Source of the DNA: Salidesulfovibrio brasiliensis JCM 12178
Lineage (GTDB): Bacteria > Desulfobacterota > Desulfovibrionia > Desulfovibrionales > Desulfovibrionaceae
NCBI RefSeq assembly: GCF_001311825.1
Contig: NZ_BBCB01000003.1
Location: forward strand, 39,520 to 103,519
DNA: 64,000 nt
Direction: 5' to 3'
The translations under genes were made by a program, and so were the position numbers. Below are positions 54,759 to 64,000 of this stretch, piece by piece (the stretch's first letter is position 1; every line of letters begins with the position of its first letter). The notes under the pieces are model-generated. The model was not told the origin of the DNA, did no database searches, and saw only the letters and a list, made by a program, of their open reading frames with translations.

Positions 54759-55754
54759 ATGGCAGGCAAACTCATCGACGGGCACGGCAGGGCAGCAAGC
54801 TATCTCAGGGTCAGCGTCACCGACCGCTGCAATCTGCTGTGCCGGTATTGCGCCAGCAAGGAGCGCACCTTCATTCCGCACGATGACATTCTCCGGTACG
54901 AGGAGATCACCGAGGTCATCGAGGTGGCCCGGCGCATCGGCATCGACAAGGTGCGCTTCACGGGCGGGGAGCCGTTCGTCCGCAAGGGGTTTGCCGACTA
55001 CCTTGAGCAGATCGGGGCGCGCTTTCCGGACCTGACGCTTGCCGTGACCACCAACGCCACCGTGATCGGCAAGCACATCGACAGGCTGGCCGTTTCCGGT
55101 CTCTCCCGCGTGAATATCTCGCTCGATACCATGGACCGGGATCGTTACCGGCACATGACCGGGCGTGATCTCTTCGACGTGGTGCTGGAGAACGTGCGCC
55201 GCTGCGTGGACGCGGGCATGACCGTGAAGGTCAACGCCGTGGGCGTGCGCGGCTTCAACGATGACGAGCTTCCGGCATTCGTGGAGTTCGCCCGCCAGAA
55301 TCCCGTTGACGTGCGGTTCATCGAGTTCATGCCCATCGGCACGGACACCGGCTGGAACGAGTCCTCGGTATGGACGTCGAAAGACATCGTTCGGGAGGCC
55401 GGGGAGCTGGCCGACCTGGCCCCGGCAGAACGGGGCGCAGATGCCGGGCCCGCCAACATGTTCGCCATCCGGGACGGCAAGGGCCGAATCGGGGTCATTT
55501 CGCCGTACACGAACCATTTCTGCGGCACCTGCAACCGCCTTCGGCTCACTTCCGAGGGCAATCTGCGCACCTGCCTGTTCTCCGACAAGGTTTTTCACTT
55601 GCGAAAAATCATAAGACACCCCACACTGGATAGTGGAGTGTTGGAGCGTGTCATCCGCGGCGCGCTTCGCAGCAAGCCCATAGGGAACGACCTGCTTCTG
55701 GCACGGAGCCGGGGCGGTGTCTGCTCCACGAAAATGGCGTCAATCGGCGGATAG
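54759..55754 (+). CDS. moaA: GTP 3',8-cyclase (molybdenum cofactor synthesis)
   Basis: Radical-SAM enzyme starting Moco synthesis. 331 aa; SAM cluster VTDRCNLLCRYCASKE (CX3CX2C), GGEPFVRKGF, and the C-terminal cluster segment NHFCGTCNRLRLTSEGNLRTCLF. The C-terminal GG-like end (ASIGG) is kept. Lies 9 bp after the fusion gene and 44 bp before the GGDEF-EAL gene. The MoaA partner MoaC is not in the window. Confidence 0.93.
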   Translation: MAGKLIDGHGRAASYLRVSVTDRCNLLCRYCASKERTFIPHDDILRYEEITEVIEVARRIGIDKVRFTGGEPFVRKGFADYLEQIGARFPDLTLAVTTNATVIGKHIDRLAVSGLSRVNISLDTMDRDRYRHMTGRDLFDVVLENVRRCVDAGMTVKVNAVGVRGFNDDELPAFVEFARQNPVDVRFIEFMPIGTDTGWNESSVWTSKDIVREAGELADLAPAERGADAGPANMFAIRDGKGRIGVISPYTNHFCGTCNRLRLTSEGNLRTCLFSDKVFHLRKIIRHPTLDSGVLERVIRGALRSKPIGNDLLLARSRGGVCSTKMASIGG

Positions 55755-55798
55755 GATTTTTCCGAAGCTGTCCCGGGACGGACGGCTTTCACGCGAGC

Positions 55799-58649
55799 AT
55801 GCTCACAGGACTACTCAGACGATTCAGCATACGCACCCGGCTGGCCCTCGGCCTGTCGGCGCTTTTGGCCGTTGCCGTCTACGCGACGGCCTTTCTGGTC
55901 AGTTCCGCCGTGAGCAACGTGATTGCCAGCGATATCCACGAAGCGCTCAGAAACACCACCCGCACCTTTGCCACAACCGTCAGTTCCATGGCCAACGCCT
56001 CGGTCAGGAACCGGCTGAGTGCCGTGGCAGAAAAGAACCTCGAGATCGTCAGGGCGATCCATCGTCGTGAGCGAAACGGCGAGATAACGGAAGCCGAAGC
56101 CAAGAAGCTTGCCCGGGACGTTCTCCTGAGCCAGACCATCGGGCAGACCGGGTACCTCTATGCGATCGACAGCGGCGGCAAGGTGGTCGTGCATCCGCAC
56201 AAGGAAGTCGTGGGCACCGACGTGACGGACCACGAGTTCATCCGCACGCTCATGAAGACCCGCCGCGGCTACCTCGAGTACGACTGGAAGAATCCGGGCG
56301 ACGCGGAGAGCATGAAGAAGGTGCTCTCGGCCACATATTTTGCGCCGTGGGACTGGATCATCACGGCCAGCGCCTATCGCCACGAGTTCGGCGACCTTGT
56401 CAGCCCGGATGACTTTCGCCCGGCCGTGAACGCCCTGCGTCTTGGGAACAGCGGATACGTCTTTGTGGTTGACCGTAACGGCCTGCCGCTCATCCACCCC
56501 AGAGATGTGCCGTCCATGCTGGGGCTCAAGGACGCCAAGGGCATGCCGTTCGGCAGCAGGATACTTACCGAGCGCAACGGATCCATCGGTTACTGGTGGC
56601 GTGATGCCCCCAACGCCGAGCCGAGGGAGAAGTTCGCGCTGTTCAAGGAAGTGCCTGCCATGGAGTGGATCGTGGTGGCCACGGTCTATACCGATGAGCT
56701 TTACAAGCCGCTGTTCCAGATAAAGGTCCTCACCTACGGCATCGGTACCGTCACGCTCCTGCTGATGCTCCTGCTGGGCATGGCGGTCAGCCGTTCCATC
56801 ACCCAGCCCCTCAGCCGATTCATGGATACGGTGGATCGGGCAGGACAGGGGGATTACGGCGTGCGGGTCCGTGATGCGGGCAATGACGAGATCGGCCGAC
56901 TTTCAAAGCACTTCGACCGCTTCATGGACCAGCTCGTGGCGTCCATCACCCAACTTGAAAACGAGACCGAGTACCGCAAGTACGAGCCTTCCAGCGCCAT
57001 CTTTTCGAAGAGGTCTTTGTCAACGCTCTTGAAGGCATATGCATTACCGACGCCAAGGGGACCATCATTGCCATCAACCCGGCATTCACGACCATAACCG
57101 GGTACTCTGAAGAGGAAGTGCTGGGCAGGAATCCGAGCGTGCTGAAGTCCGACCGGCATCCCAAGGAGTTTTACGACCAGATGTGGGGTGCGCTGTCCGC
57201 CAACGGGCACTGGGTGGGCGAGATATGGAACCGCCGCAAGAGCGGGGAGGTGTACCCGGAACTGCTCAGCATCAGCGCCATCAAGGAGACGGACGGGCAG
57301 ATCAGGCATTTTGTGTCGGTGTTCCATGACATGACCGACGAGAAGCGAAAGGAAGAGCAGATATACCGCCATATCTATCTGGACGCGCTCACCGGCCTGC
57401 CCAACAAGGAGCTCCTGCTCGACCGCATAGCCATGGCCGTGGGCCACGCCCGCGACAGGGAGCCGGGGTCGGGCTCATTTTCATCGACCTCGACAACTTC
57501 AAGAACATCAACGACTCCATGGGGCATCCTGTGGGTGACACCCTCTTGCAGCAGGCGGGCAGGCGCTTGGTGGACGAAGTCGCGCCCGGTCAAACCGTGG
57601 CCCGCTACGGCGGGGACGAGTTCGTGCTGCTGCTGGAAAACGTGCGGGAAACCGACATGGTTTCCTTTGCCGAAAAGGTGTTGCACGCGCTTAAGCAGCC
57701 CTTTGTCATCAGTGGCACGGAGGTCTTTGTGACAACCTCCGTGGGACTGTCCATGTTCCCGCAGGACGCTGACGATCCGGCAACGCTGATCCGCAATGCC
57801 GAGATGGCCATGTATCAGGCCAAGGACTCCGGCAAGGACTCCTACAGGATGTTTGCCGCAGAGATGAACGAGCGCGCCCTGCGGCGTCTGGAGCTGGAGG
57901 CCAACCTCCGGCAGTCGCTTCTCAAGCGGGAGTTCGTGGTCCACTACCAGCCCAAGGTGTCGCTGACCACGGGCCGTGTGGTCGGGGCCGAGGCGCTGGT
58001 TCGCTGGTCCCTTGCGGACGGTTCGCTGGTCAGTCCTGCCGAGTTCATCCCTCTGGCCGAGGAGACCGGACTTATCGTTCAGCTTGGCGAGCAGGTTATA
58101 GAAACGGTCTGTGGGGATATTGAAGGGCGTGATTTCCCGTCAGATTTCCGCGTGTCCATCAACCTCTCCACCACCCAGTTCCGCCAGAAGGACCTCATCA
58201 AGTCCATCAGGAGCATCGTGGAGCAGTCGAACGTCAGTCCGCAGCAGCTTGAGTTCGAGATCACGGAATCCGTGCTCATGCAGGACATCGACCTGAACAC
58301 GGCTGTGTTGGAGCAGATGGTGGAGATGGGATTCTCGGTGTCCATCGACGACTTCGGCACCGGGCACTCCTCGCTCTACTATCTCAAGAAGCTGCCCATC
58401 GAAACGCTCAAGATTGACCGCTCTTTCGTGCGCGACATCGTGACCGACCCCAGCGACGCGCTCATCGTGCAGACCGTGGTGCTCATGGCCGGGAGTCTGA
58501 ACCTGCGCGTGGTGGCCGAAGGGGTTGAGACCAACGCACAGGCCGACCTGCTGCGCACCTTCGGGTGCAGCACCGTTCAGGGCTTCCTGTATGCCAAGCC
58601 CATGCCCTTCCTTGAATTCATGGCTTACCAGAAGGCCGTGAACACCTAG
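55799..58649 (+). CDS. Membrane dCache-PAS-GGDEF-EAL protein (two frame breaks)
   Basis: 950 aa after correction. TM1 (~12-35), periplasmic Cache sensor (~36-310; YLYAIDSGGKVVVHPHKEVVG and YVFVVDRNGLPLIHPRD), TM2 (~312-332), HAMP, PAS (~395-510), GGDEF (~525-690; active site YGGDEFVLLLE) and EAL (~705-940; GAEALVRW, ITESVLMQ, DDFGTGHSSLYYL). Breaks: a G lost at about 56986 (GAG-GCC) and one in the G-run at 57464-57467. GGDEF and EAL motifs look intact, so it may both make and break c-di-GMP. It faces the alg44-alg8-algD genes, whose stop is 18 bp away, and could set their c-di-GMP supply. Confidence 0.9.
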
Positions 58650-58667
58650 CCTACCAGTAGAGTCCGA

Positions 58668-59951
58668 TCACCTTCGCGTGTCCGGCAGTCTGCCGGTGCC
58701 GTCAAGGTCGTAGAGCGGCTGCCCATCACGCCACGGCATGGCCGAGAGGTCTGTCTGCGGGAAGTGACGGCCCAGCACCACGACATCGCATTCGCGGACC
58801 ATGGCCTCCGGGTCGGTGGTCAGGAGGCTTTCGTGCTGCGGCACGGTGTCGCGCAGGTAGCACAGGCTCGGGGCGCAAAGATGCTCGGGATCGAGTCCCG
58901 GATCATACGCTCTGACCTCAAGCCCCTTGCCGCGGAGCCGCTCGGCCAGTTTCACCAGCGCGGAGTCGCGTAGGTCGTCCGTATCCGCCTTGAACGCCAA
59001 CCCGAACAGGCCCACTGAAGTGGGATTCGTTTCCATGACCCGCTCCGCAAGTTGGTCTATCTGGCCTTCGTTGGAGTTGCGGATATTTGCCAGCATGGGC
59101 ATTTCCACGAACTCACGGCGACAGTATGCCGTGAGCGCGGCAAGGTCTTTGCCGAGACAGCTTCCGCCGTAGGCGAATCCGGGCCGGAAGTATTTTGATG
59201 AAATATTGAGCTTGGTGTCTTCGCAGAACATTTCCATGACTTCGCGCGAGTCCACGCCCATGGCCGCGCAGGAAAGGCCGATTTCGTTGGCGAAGGTGAC
59301 CTTGAGCGCGTGGAAGCAGTTGTCCGCGTACTTGAGCATGGAGGCTTCCTTGGGGCCGCACTGGAGTATCGGGGCATTGATGCCGGGATACAGCGCGTCG
59401 CACGGGCCGAGGGCGGCCTCGTCGCTGGTGCCGAACACGATCTTCGGCGGGGCGAAAAAATCCGCTACAGCGGTTCCTTCGCGAAGGAATTCGGGATGCA
59501 CCGCATAGGCTGCGGGCTGCCTGCCATCCAGCAGAGCGGTGATGTCATCAAGTATCCTGCCGTGCGAGACGGGCAGGGCGGTGGAGCGCACGAAGACCGG
59601 AACCACGCGGTCCAGTTCCAGCCGGGCACGCACGATCTCCAACACCACCGCGCGCAGGGTGGAATCATCAAGCATGCCGCCGCGCGTGGACGGAGTGCCA
59701 ACACAGACAAAGGCGCAGTCTGCGGTCCGGAGCGCTTCGATAAGGTCGGTGGTTGCTCGGATTCTGCCTTGTTCCACATGCTTCGAGACGAGCTTGTTCA
59801 GGCCCGGTTCGGTCACGGGAACGGCTCCGGCGGCAAGTGCTTCCGCTCGGTCCCTGTTTACGTCCACGCCAATGACTTCATGCCCCAGCTCGGCAAGGCA
59901 GCCGAGGGTGGTGCTCCCCACATATCCGAGGCCGATGGTTGCGATAATCAT
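58668..59951 (-). CDS. algD: GDP-mannose 6-dehydrogenase-like (AlgD)
   Basis: NAD-dependent oxidation of GDP-mannose to GDP-mannuronate, the alginate precursor, inferred from sequence type and neighbours. 427 aa, close to AlgD length. N-terminal Rossmann fold IATIGLGYVGSTTLGCLAELGHEVIGVDVN, FVCVGTPST, EFLREGTAVADF, catalytic Cys in FAYGGSCLGKDLAAL (AlgD has SCLPKD), and LFGLAFKADTDDLRDSALV. UDP-glucose dehydrogenase is an alternative. It is 18 bp downstream of alg8. Confidence 0.88.
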   Translation of the reverse strand: MIIATIGLGYVGSTTLGCLAELGHEVIGVDVNRDRAEALAAGAVPVTEPGLNKLVSKHVEQGRIRATTDLIEALRTADCAFVCVGTPSTRGGMLDDSTLRAVVLEIVRARLELDRVVPVFVRSTALPVSHGRILDDITALLDGRQPAAYAVHPEFLREGTAVADFFAPPKIVFGTSDEAALGPCDALYPGINAPILQCGPKEASMLKYADNCFHALKVTFANEIGLSCAAMGVDSREVMEMFCEDTKLNISSKYFRPGFAYGGSCLGKDLAALTAYCRREFVEMPMLANIRNSNEGQIDQLAERVMETNPTSVGLFGLAFKADTDDLRDSALVKLAERLRGKGLEVRAYDPGLDPEHLCAPSLCYLRDTVPQHESLLTTDPEAMVRECDVVVLGRHFPQTDLSAMPWRDGQPLYDLDGTGRLPDTRR

Positions 59952-59969
59952 GAGTATTTCCCTGAGGTT

Positions 59970-61523
59970 CTAGTCCAAAAAAAGGTGTTTCAAAAAGTCC
60001 AGCGGCGGTGGGTGAAGCACCCCGATGTAGACCAGCACGAAGAAGAAGAGGGCCGAGACGTAGATGAGGGTGAGGTAGGAGGCAAAGAGTGTCTTGAGCC
60101 GCCACTTGAGGGTCTCTTCAAAGTTGAGGTGCTGGTCCTGCCTGTTGGCCCAGCGCTGCATGGGCAGGCGGAACAGGATGTAGATTTTTACCACTGCCGC
60201 GGCCAACTGGTTGATGTAGAGGATGAACGGGAATGCCAGATCCACCCGCTTGGCGTAATAGAAAAGGAACATGCTCAGGAGCAGCCGGGTTGAGAGGACC
60301 CACAGCACATAGGACGAGAAGAAGACCGGGGAAATGACGAACCCCGCCGAGATCATGGCCAGCGGGCCGCACAGACTGGTCCACATGGCGATGCGCTGGT
60401 CCACGATGCACCACCAGATGAAGAATCCGACCCGGCGCGGACCGAGCGCGATGGCCCGTGAGCCGTTGCGCAGCATGTTGCCGGACCAGCGCAGCAGGTT
60501 CTGGATGCTGCGCTCATAGGGGTCGCCCTCCACCACGTCCACGGTCCAGACAAGTGCGTCCGGAACGTACATCATTCTGGCTCCGTCCTTGAGCAGCACG
60601 TACCACGAGCTTTTGTCGTCCCCGGAGAGGAACCGGAAACGCCCCCAGAGCCAGTGGGTCAGGTGGTCTTTTTCGATAAGCTCCACGAATTCGGGCCGTG
60701 TGACCTTTTCGGCGCGGAAGACGCTCATGCGTCCGGTGAGCGTGAGAACCTTGCCGGAGAGAGCGTGGGACTGCATGGCGAGGTGGCGCTGGGCAAAACG
60801 CAGGTCTATCCAGCGCTGCATCCAGCGGGGGCCTCTTACCACGCCCATCTCGTCGGTGGTCAGGGCGTGCATCTCCCTGTCCAGATGAAAATGGGGCAGA
60901 CAGCGTTCAAGGCATCCCGGTGCGAGGATGGAGTCGCCGTCCATGAAGACAACGGGGGTGTCCTTGTGGACCATGCTCCGCGAAATGGCCCTGAGGGCGA
61001 GGCCGATGGCCACGCGCTTGCCCGGCTGGTTCTGGCGCACGAAGGTCACTTCGATGTCGTCGTTCGGGGCCAGCCGGTTGATCATGGAGGTGATGAGCCG
61101 TTCATCGGAAAAATGGCCGGTGCCGACGAACAGCCGGGCCGGGACACCCACGGAGCGCGTCTCCTGCACGATGCTGCGGATCACGTGTTCGGTGATGTCC
61201 CGCTTTTCATGAAAGGTGGTCATCATGTAGATGACCTCTCTCGGTCTCCAGCCGCTGGCCCAAAGGTCTTCGGCCTTGGCGCGTTTATGGGGATAGGCCA
61301 GTTTTGCGTAGATGAGCGAGCGCACGAAGTGGGTGAACCACCACGCGTAGCGCCACGTTCCGAGCACGCCGAGGATGATGATGACGCGGCCGGAGTCGCT
61401 GTCCCAGATGTTGTTCGCAACGCTCTGGAACCCGATGAGCAGCAGGCCGATGAAGACGTACAGCTTGAAATACTGGGCGGCGCTCATCCGCCGCCGTTCG
61501 TGGTGACCGGCCGGATGGGGCAT
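59970..61523 (-). CDS. alg8: Alg8-like mannuronan synthase (membrane glycosyltransferase family 2)
   Basis: 517 aa membrane glycosyltransferase. Two N-terminal TMs, a cytoplasmic GT-2 domain (VVFMDGDSILAPGCLERCLPHF, LTGRMSVFRAEKVTRPEFV, GDDKSSWYVLLKDGARMMYVPD, and LLRWSGNMLRNGSRAI, the QxxRW-like site), then four or so C-terminal TMs. The Alg8 pattern is clearer than cellulose or hyaluronan synthases. The ATG at 61523 has GGAG 8 nt upstream and lies 3 bp after the alg44 stop. With Alg44 it would make a polymannuronate-like exopolymer. Confidence 0.87.
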   Translation of the reverse strand: MPHPAGHHERRRMSAAQYFKLYVFIGLLLIGFQSVANNIWDSDSGRVIIILGVLGTWRYAWWFTHFVRSLIYAKLAYPHKRAKAEDLWASGWRPREVIYMMTTFHEKRDITEHVIRSIVQETRSVGVPARLFVGTGHFSDERLITSMINRLAPNDDIEVTFVRQNQPGKRVAIGLALRAISRSMVHKDTPVVFMDGDSILAPGCLERCLPHFHLDREMHALTTDEMGVVRGPRWMQRWIDLRFAQRHLAMQSHALSGKVLTLTGRMSVFRAEKVTRPEFVELIEKDHLTHWLWGRFRFLSGDDKSSWYVLLKDGARMMYVPDALVWTVDVVEGDPYERSIQNLLRWSGNMLRNGSRAIALGPRRVGFFIWWCIVDQRIAMWTSLCGPLAMISAGFVISPVFFSSYVLWVLSTRLLLSMFLFYYAKRVDLAFPFILYINQLAAAVVKIYILFRLPMQRWANRQDQHLNFEETLKWRLKTLFASYLTLIYVSALFFFVLVYIGVLHPPPLDFLKHLFLD

Positions 61524-61526
61524 GGA

Positions 61527-63227
61527 TCAGTTCTCCGTCTGTCCGAAACCCGCGTCAGGGAACTTCGGAGGCGGCGGGACCGGTGCCTGATAGATGCCCC
61601 GGCGGATGGTCTCCGCCTCTTCGGCGGGCATCTTCTGTTCGCTGTCGTAGCCAAAGATGGCAAACAGCCGGTCCATCAGTTCGGAGGTGGTCACGCGGCG
61701 GAAGTTGACCACCGCCGGAAGCCCGGTGGGTACTTCCCGGTTCAGGCCCGGCATGTCCTGCTGGGCGAACTCCACGATGGCCAGCGCAGAGCGGTCGCGC
61801 GAGGTGCGCCACTTGAAGCGGCTCTCCATCTCGCTGACGAATCCGCTGGTGCGGTCGATCATGACCACCCGGCCGTCCACGCGCAGGTCGAGGGCGGGTA
61901 TGAAGACCATGGCGGTGTCGCCGAGCTTGATGCTCTCCACCTCGTCCTGCGTCAGGTAGGCGGTCACGAAGCGGTCCTTGTCCTCTTCGATGATGGCGAG
62001 CTGCTCGCCGGTCTCCACGGTGTTGCCGACGGTCTTGAAGACCTTGACCACCGTGCCGTCAAAGGGCGACTTCAGCACATACTTCTTGAGCTGTTCGCGG
62101 GCCACCTCGAGCTTCTTGCGGGCGATGTCCACCGCGCTCTCGGCCTCGTCGAGTTGGGCCTTGATGCCGAGCGTTTCGCCCTCCACCTGATTGCCGGAGA
62201 AGAAGAGCCCCTTCTTGAGTGCGGCAAAGGAGTCGCGGGCCATCTGCAGCTCGGCCCGCGCTTCCAGCAGGTTTCGCTCGATGGTCGTGACGCGCTGCTG
62301 TTCGCGTTCCACTTCGGAACGGCTCAGCACGCCCTGATCAAGAAGCTGCTGCTTGCGCCTGAGTTCCGCGCGGGCCAGCTCCACCTCTTCCTGAAACTTG
62401 TCAACCTTGTCCCGCGCCGCCTTGAGGCGCGAGCTGCCCACCTGTCGGTAGATGCCGAGCGAGATATTTTCGGCCTCCAGCCTGTCGCGCAGGTTGCGGT
62501 AGCGGTACTGGGCCGCTTCCACGGCCACCTCTGCCAGCCGCACGGCTTCCATCTGCCGGGCGTTGTAGAGCATGATGATGGGTTGGCCCTTGCTGACCCG
62601 CCCGTCGTCCGGAACGAGAATCTTTTCAAGGATGCCGTTCTGCGGCGATACAAGCGGCTCCACGTGAGCCGCGACCACGCCCGCGTCCACTTGTATGCGG
62701 AAGAATGTGGAGTAGAGGGTGATGGCGATGTAAACGCTCACCGCTAGGCCCACGGTCAGATACAGCCCGGCCACGATGACGCGCTTGATCTGCCGCCGGG
62801 CGGGAACCTTTTCTCCCTTGGGCGCTGACGAGAGCTCCACCGGAGTCACCGGTGTGTCGATGCGTCGGATCGCTTCTCCCGCAGTCCCCATTTCACCGGA
62901 AACGAGTCCCTGACTGAAGTAGGTCAGCACATCTCTGGTGCGTTCATCCATGTCGATAAACTGGGCGGCCAGCGTGCGTTTTTCAGCGTCATAGCGGACC
63001 ACTTCGCTTTTTTGGACAAAGGAGATTGCGTATCCCTGAAAGTTGATGCTCACGACTGCGTCAAAGCGGTATCCCTTGCGCATGTCGAGGTCGATGTCTT
63101 CTATGCGGAACCCGCCCATGGACCAGTCCGAGGACTTGTAGACGGTGTCGCCGATCTCGATGGTGATGGGGGCGGATATCCTGTAGTGCATGCGCTGGCT
63201 TGGCGCTTCGTGCTTGATGTTTGCCAT
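61527..63227 (-). CDS. alg44: Alg44-like PilZ / HlyD-type membrane fusion protein
   Basis: 566 aa co-polymerase. N-terminal PilZ domain (~1-115) keeps the c-di-GMP motifs RMHYR and DWSMGG. One TM (~150-175), then a periplasmic HlyD-like part: first lipoyl half (VSPQNGILEKILVPDDGRVSKGQPI), a long coiled-coil hairpin (~230-370), second half (VLKSPFDGTVVKVFKTVGNTVETGEQL) and a beta-barrel domain. P. aeruginosa Alg44 is 389 aa, so this one is much longer, mainly through the hairpin. First gene of alg44-alg8-algD. c-di-GMP activation is the known role of the PilZ domain. Confidence 0.87.
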   Translation of the reverse strand: MANIKHEAPSQRMHYRISAPITIEIGDTVYKSSDWSMGGFRIEDIDLDMRKGYRFDAVVSINFQGYAISFVQKSEVVRYDAEKRTLAAQFIDMDERTRDVLTYFSQGLVSGEMGTAGEAIRRIDTPVTPVELSSAPKGEKVPARRQIKRVIVAGLYLTVGLAVSVYIAITLYSTFFRIQVDAGVVAAHVEPLVSPQNGILEKILVPDDGRVSKGQPIIMLYNARQMEAVRLAEVAVEAAQYRYRNLRDRLEAENISLGIYRQVGSSRLKAARDKVDKFQEEVELARAELRRKQQLLDQGVLSRSEVEREQQRVTTIERNLLEARAELQMARDSFAALKKGLFFSGNQVEGETLGIKAQLDEAESAVDIARKKLEVAREQLKKYVLKSPFDGTVVKVFKTVGNTVETGEQLAIIEEDKDRFVTAYLTQDEVESIKLGDTAMVFIPALDLRVDGRVVMIDRTSGFVSEMESRFKWRTSRDRSALAIVEFAQQDMPGLNREVPTGLPAVVNFRRVTTSELMDRLFAIFGYDSEQKMPAEEAETIRRGIYQAPVPPPPKFPDAGFGQTEN

Positions 63228-63311
63228 GGCGAGTACGGAAGTTGAGGTTTCGGGTTTAGATGAAAGCGTACATCAGATTCGCGCGGGCTACATCAAAAAA
63301 ACAGGAATAAT

Positions 63312-64000
63312 TCACACGTTGCCGAACACCCTGAGCCGGTCGCCCACCAGCGTCTCGGCTGCGGCGATGTCCACACCGGACGCGACGCGCACTGTCGGCC
63401 CGTTTCCGTTTTCTCGGAGAAACGTGCCGTCCGGTTTCAGGAGCGTGTCCATGTCGACGAGCATTTCCCTGTAGGTGCAGATGTCCGGGGCAAAGGCCAG
63501 CGCCAGCGCGAGGGGATCATGGAGGTGTGCGCCGGGGAGCTTACGGGTCTTCATGCTCCAGCGCAGCCACGGCATGCACGCGGCGTGGAGGTATTCTCCG
63601 AAGGGTCGCCCGCAATCCTCAAGGGGGGCGATGTCCCCGGGCCGCAGAAAGACCTGCATGGTCACGTTGGCCGGGACCACGGTGACGGGAATGCCGGACT
63701 CGAACACCGCTGCCGCTGCCTCGGGATCGAAGAGCGGGTTGAAGCGCAGCGTGTCGCGCCAGACCTCGGGCGGGATGTCCGGTGTGGAGTTCTCCCAGTC
63801 TGTTGCGGTATCGGGAAACGCCCCGCCCATGTGGATGATCTCGCGGACCCTTGCGGCTTCGTCAGGGAACTCTCGCACGAGCATGGCCGCGTTGGTCAGC
63901 GAGCCGGTGCACACAAGCGTCAGCCCGTCCGGTTCCGCGGCAGCGCATTCGGCCATCAGCACGTGCGCCGGGCGCGGGTCCGGCTCCCCCTGCGGTTCGG
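63312..64000 (-). CDS. Nucleoside hydrolase (inosine-uridine preferring type), N-terminus cut by window edge
   Basis: The visible 229 codons cover the C-terminal two thirds: LTLVCTGSLTNAAMLVREFPDEAARVREIIHMGGAF, VTVVPANVTMQVFL, and HLHDPLALALAFAPDICTYREM, the HDP calcium/catalytic segment of nucleoside hydrolases. The DxDxxxDD motif would lie beyond the edge. Cleaves ribonucleosides for salvage. It ends 85 bp before alg44 on the same strand; no link to the polymer is evident. Confidence 0.9.
   Translation of the reverse strand, partial: EPQGEPDPRPAHVLMAECAAAEPDGLTLVCTGSLTNAAMLVREFPDEAARVREIIHMGGAFPDTATDWENSTPDIPPEVWRDTLRFNPLFDPEAAAAVFESGIPVTVVPANVTMQVFLRPGDIAPLEDCGRPFGEYLHAACMPWLRWSMKTRKLPGAHLHDPLALALAFAPDICTYREMLVDMDTLLKPDGTFLRENGNGPTVRVASGVDIAAAETLVGDRLRVFGNV

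Overview
The window looks like chromosomal DNA of a marine-type sulfate-reducing bacterium of the Desulfovibrionaceae (Desulfovibrio/Pseudodesulfovibrio group). The clues are a tetraheme type I cytochrome c3, a rubredoxin:oxygen oxidoreductase / rubredoxin / desulfoferrodoxin / rubrerythrin / PerR cluster, a c-heme chemoreceptor like DcrA, anaerobic cobalamin genes, futalosine-type menaquinone synthesis, and the gene order yceD-rpmF-plsX-fabH-fabG-acpP-fabF-glyA known from this family. I see no rRNA, tRNA, CRISPR array, insertion sequence or prophage.

Layout. 0-5.6 kb (all minus): partial beta-helix protein, DASS transporter, CBS protein, receiver protein, NifX-like protein and a sigma-54 activator with an unusual Walker B. 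5.8-9.3 kb: oxidative-stress cluster perR-rbr-dfx-rubredoxin-roo. 9.3-12 kb: heme chemoreceptor and tetraheme cytochrome. 12-19.2 kb: purL, ispB, mqnB, a UDP-sugar dehydrogenase, ubiE and small genes. 19.4-30 kb: very acidic 591-aa protein, cytochrome c3, cobJ-cbiG, a PilZ/HD-GYP operon (plus), small cysteine-rich proteins, cobM. 30-38 kb: gltX, nfu, HDOD protein and a zraP-DUF4405-zraS-zraR metal/envelope stress operon. 38-47 kb: FmdB zinc ribbon, permease and the fatty-acid operon. 47-55.8 kb: SHOCT and TadE-like proteins, lgt, glutaminyl cyclase, TetR, ispH, and a molybdenum-cofactor operon (moaE, FmdE-MoeA-like fusion, moaA). 55.8-63.2 kb: a GGDEF-EAL protein facing a compact alg44-alg8-algD locus. 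63.3 kb to the end: partial nucleoside hydrolase.

Three themes stand out. First, three promoters with GG-N10-GC sigma-54 spacing lie upstream of zraP, a SHOCT membrane protein and a TadE-like protein; the first two share TGTGCAA/TTGCACA half sites, suggesting a ZraR regulon. Second, an alginate-type polymer synthase (c-di-GMP-binding Alg44, Alg8, GDP-mannose dehydrogenase) occurs without the usual export and modification genes, and its Alg44 has a long coiled-coil hairpin. Third, c-di-GMP genes are dense here (PilZ, HD-GYP, GGDEF-EAL, Alg44).

Sequence quality matters when reading this annotation. At least fifteen frame breaks interrupt thirteen otherwise intact genes, including purL, glyA, fabF and fabH. 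Nearly all are single-base losses in short G/C contexts, and gene lengths become multiples of three when they are restored. I treat them as assembly or sequencing errors and give full corrected gene extents.
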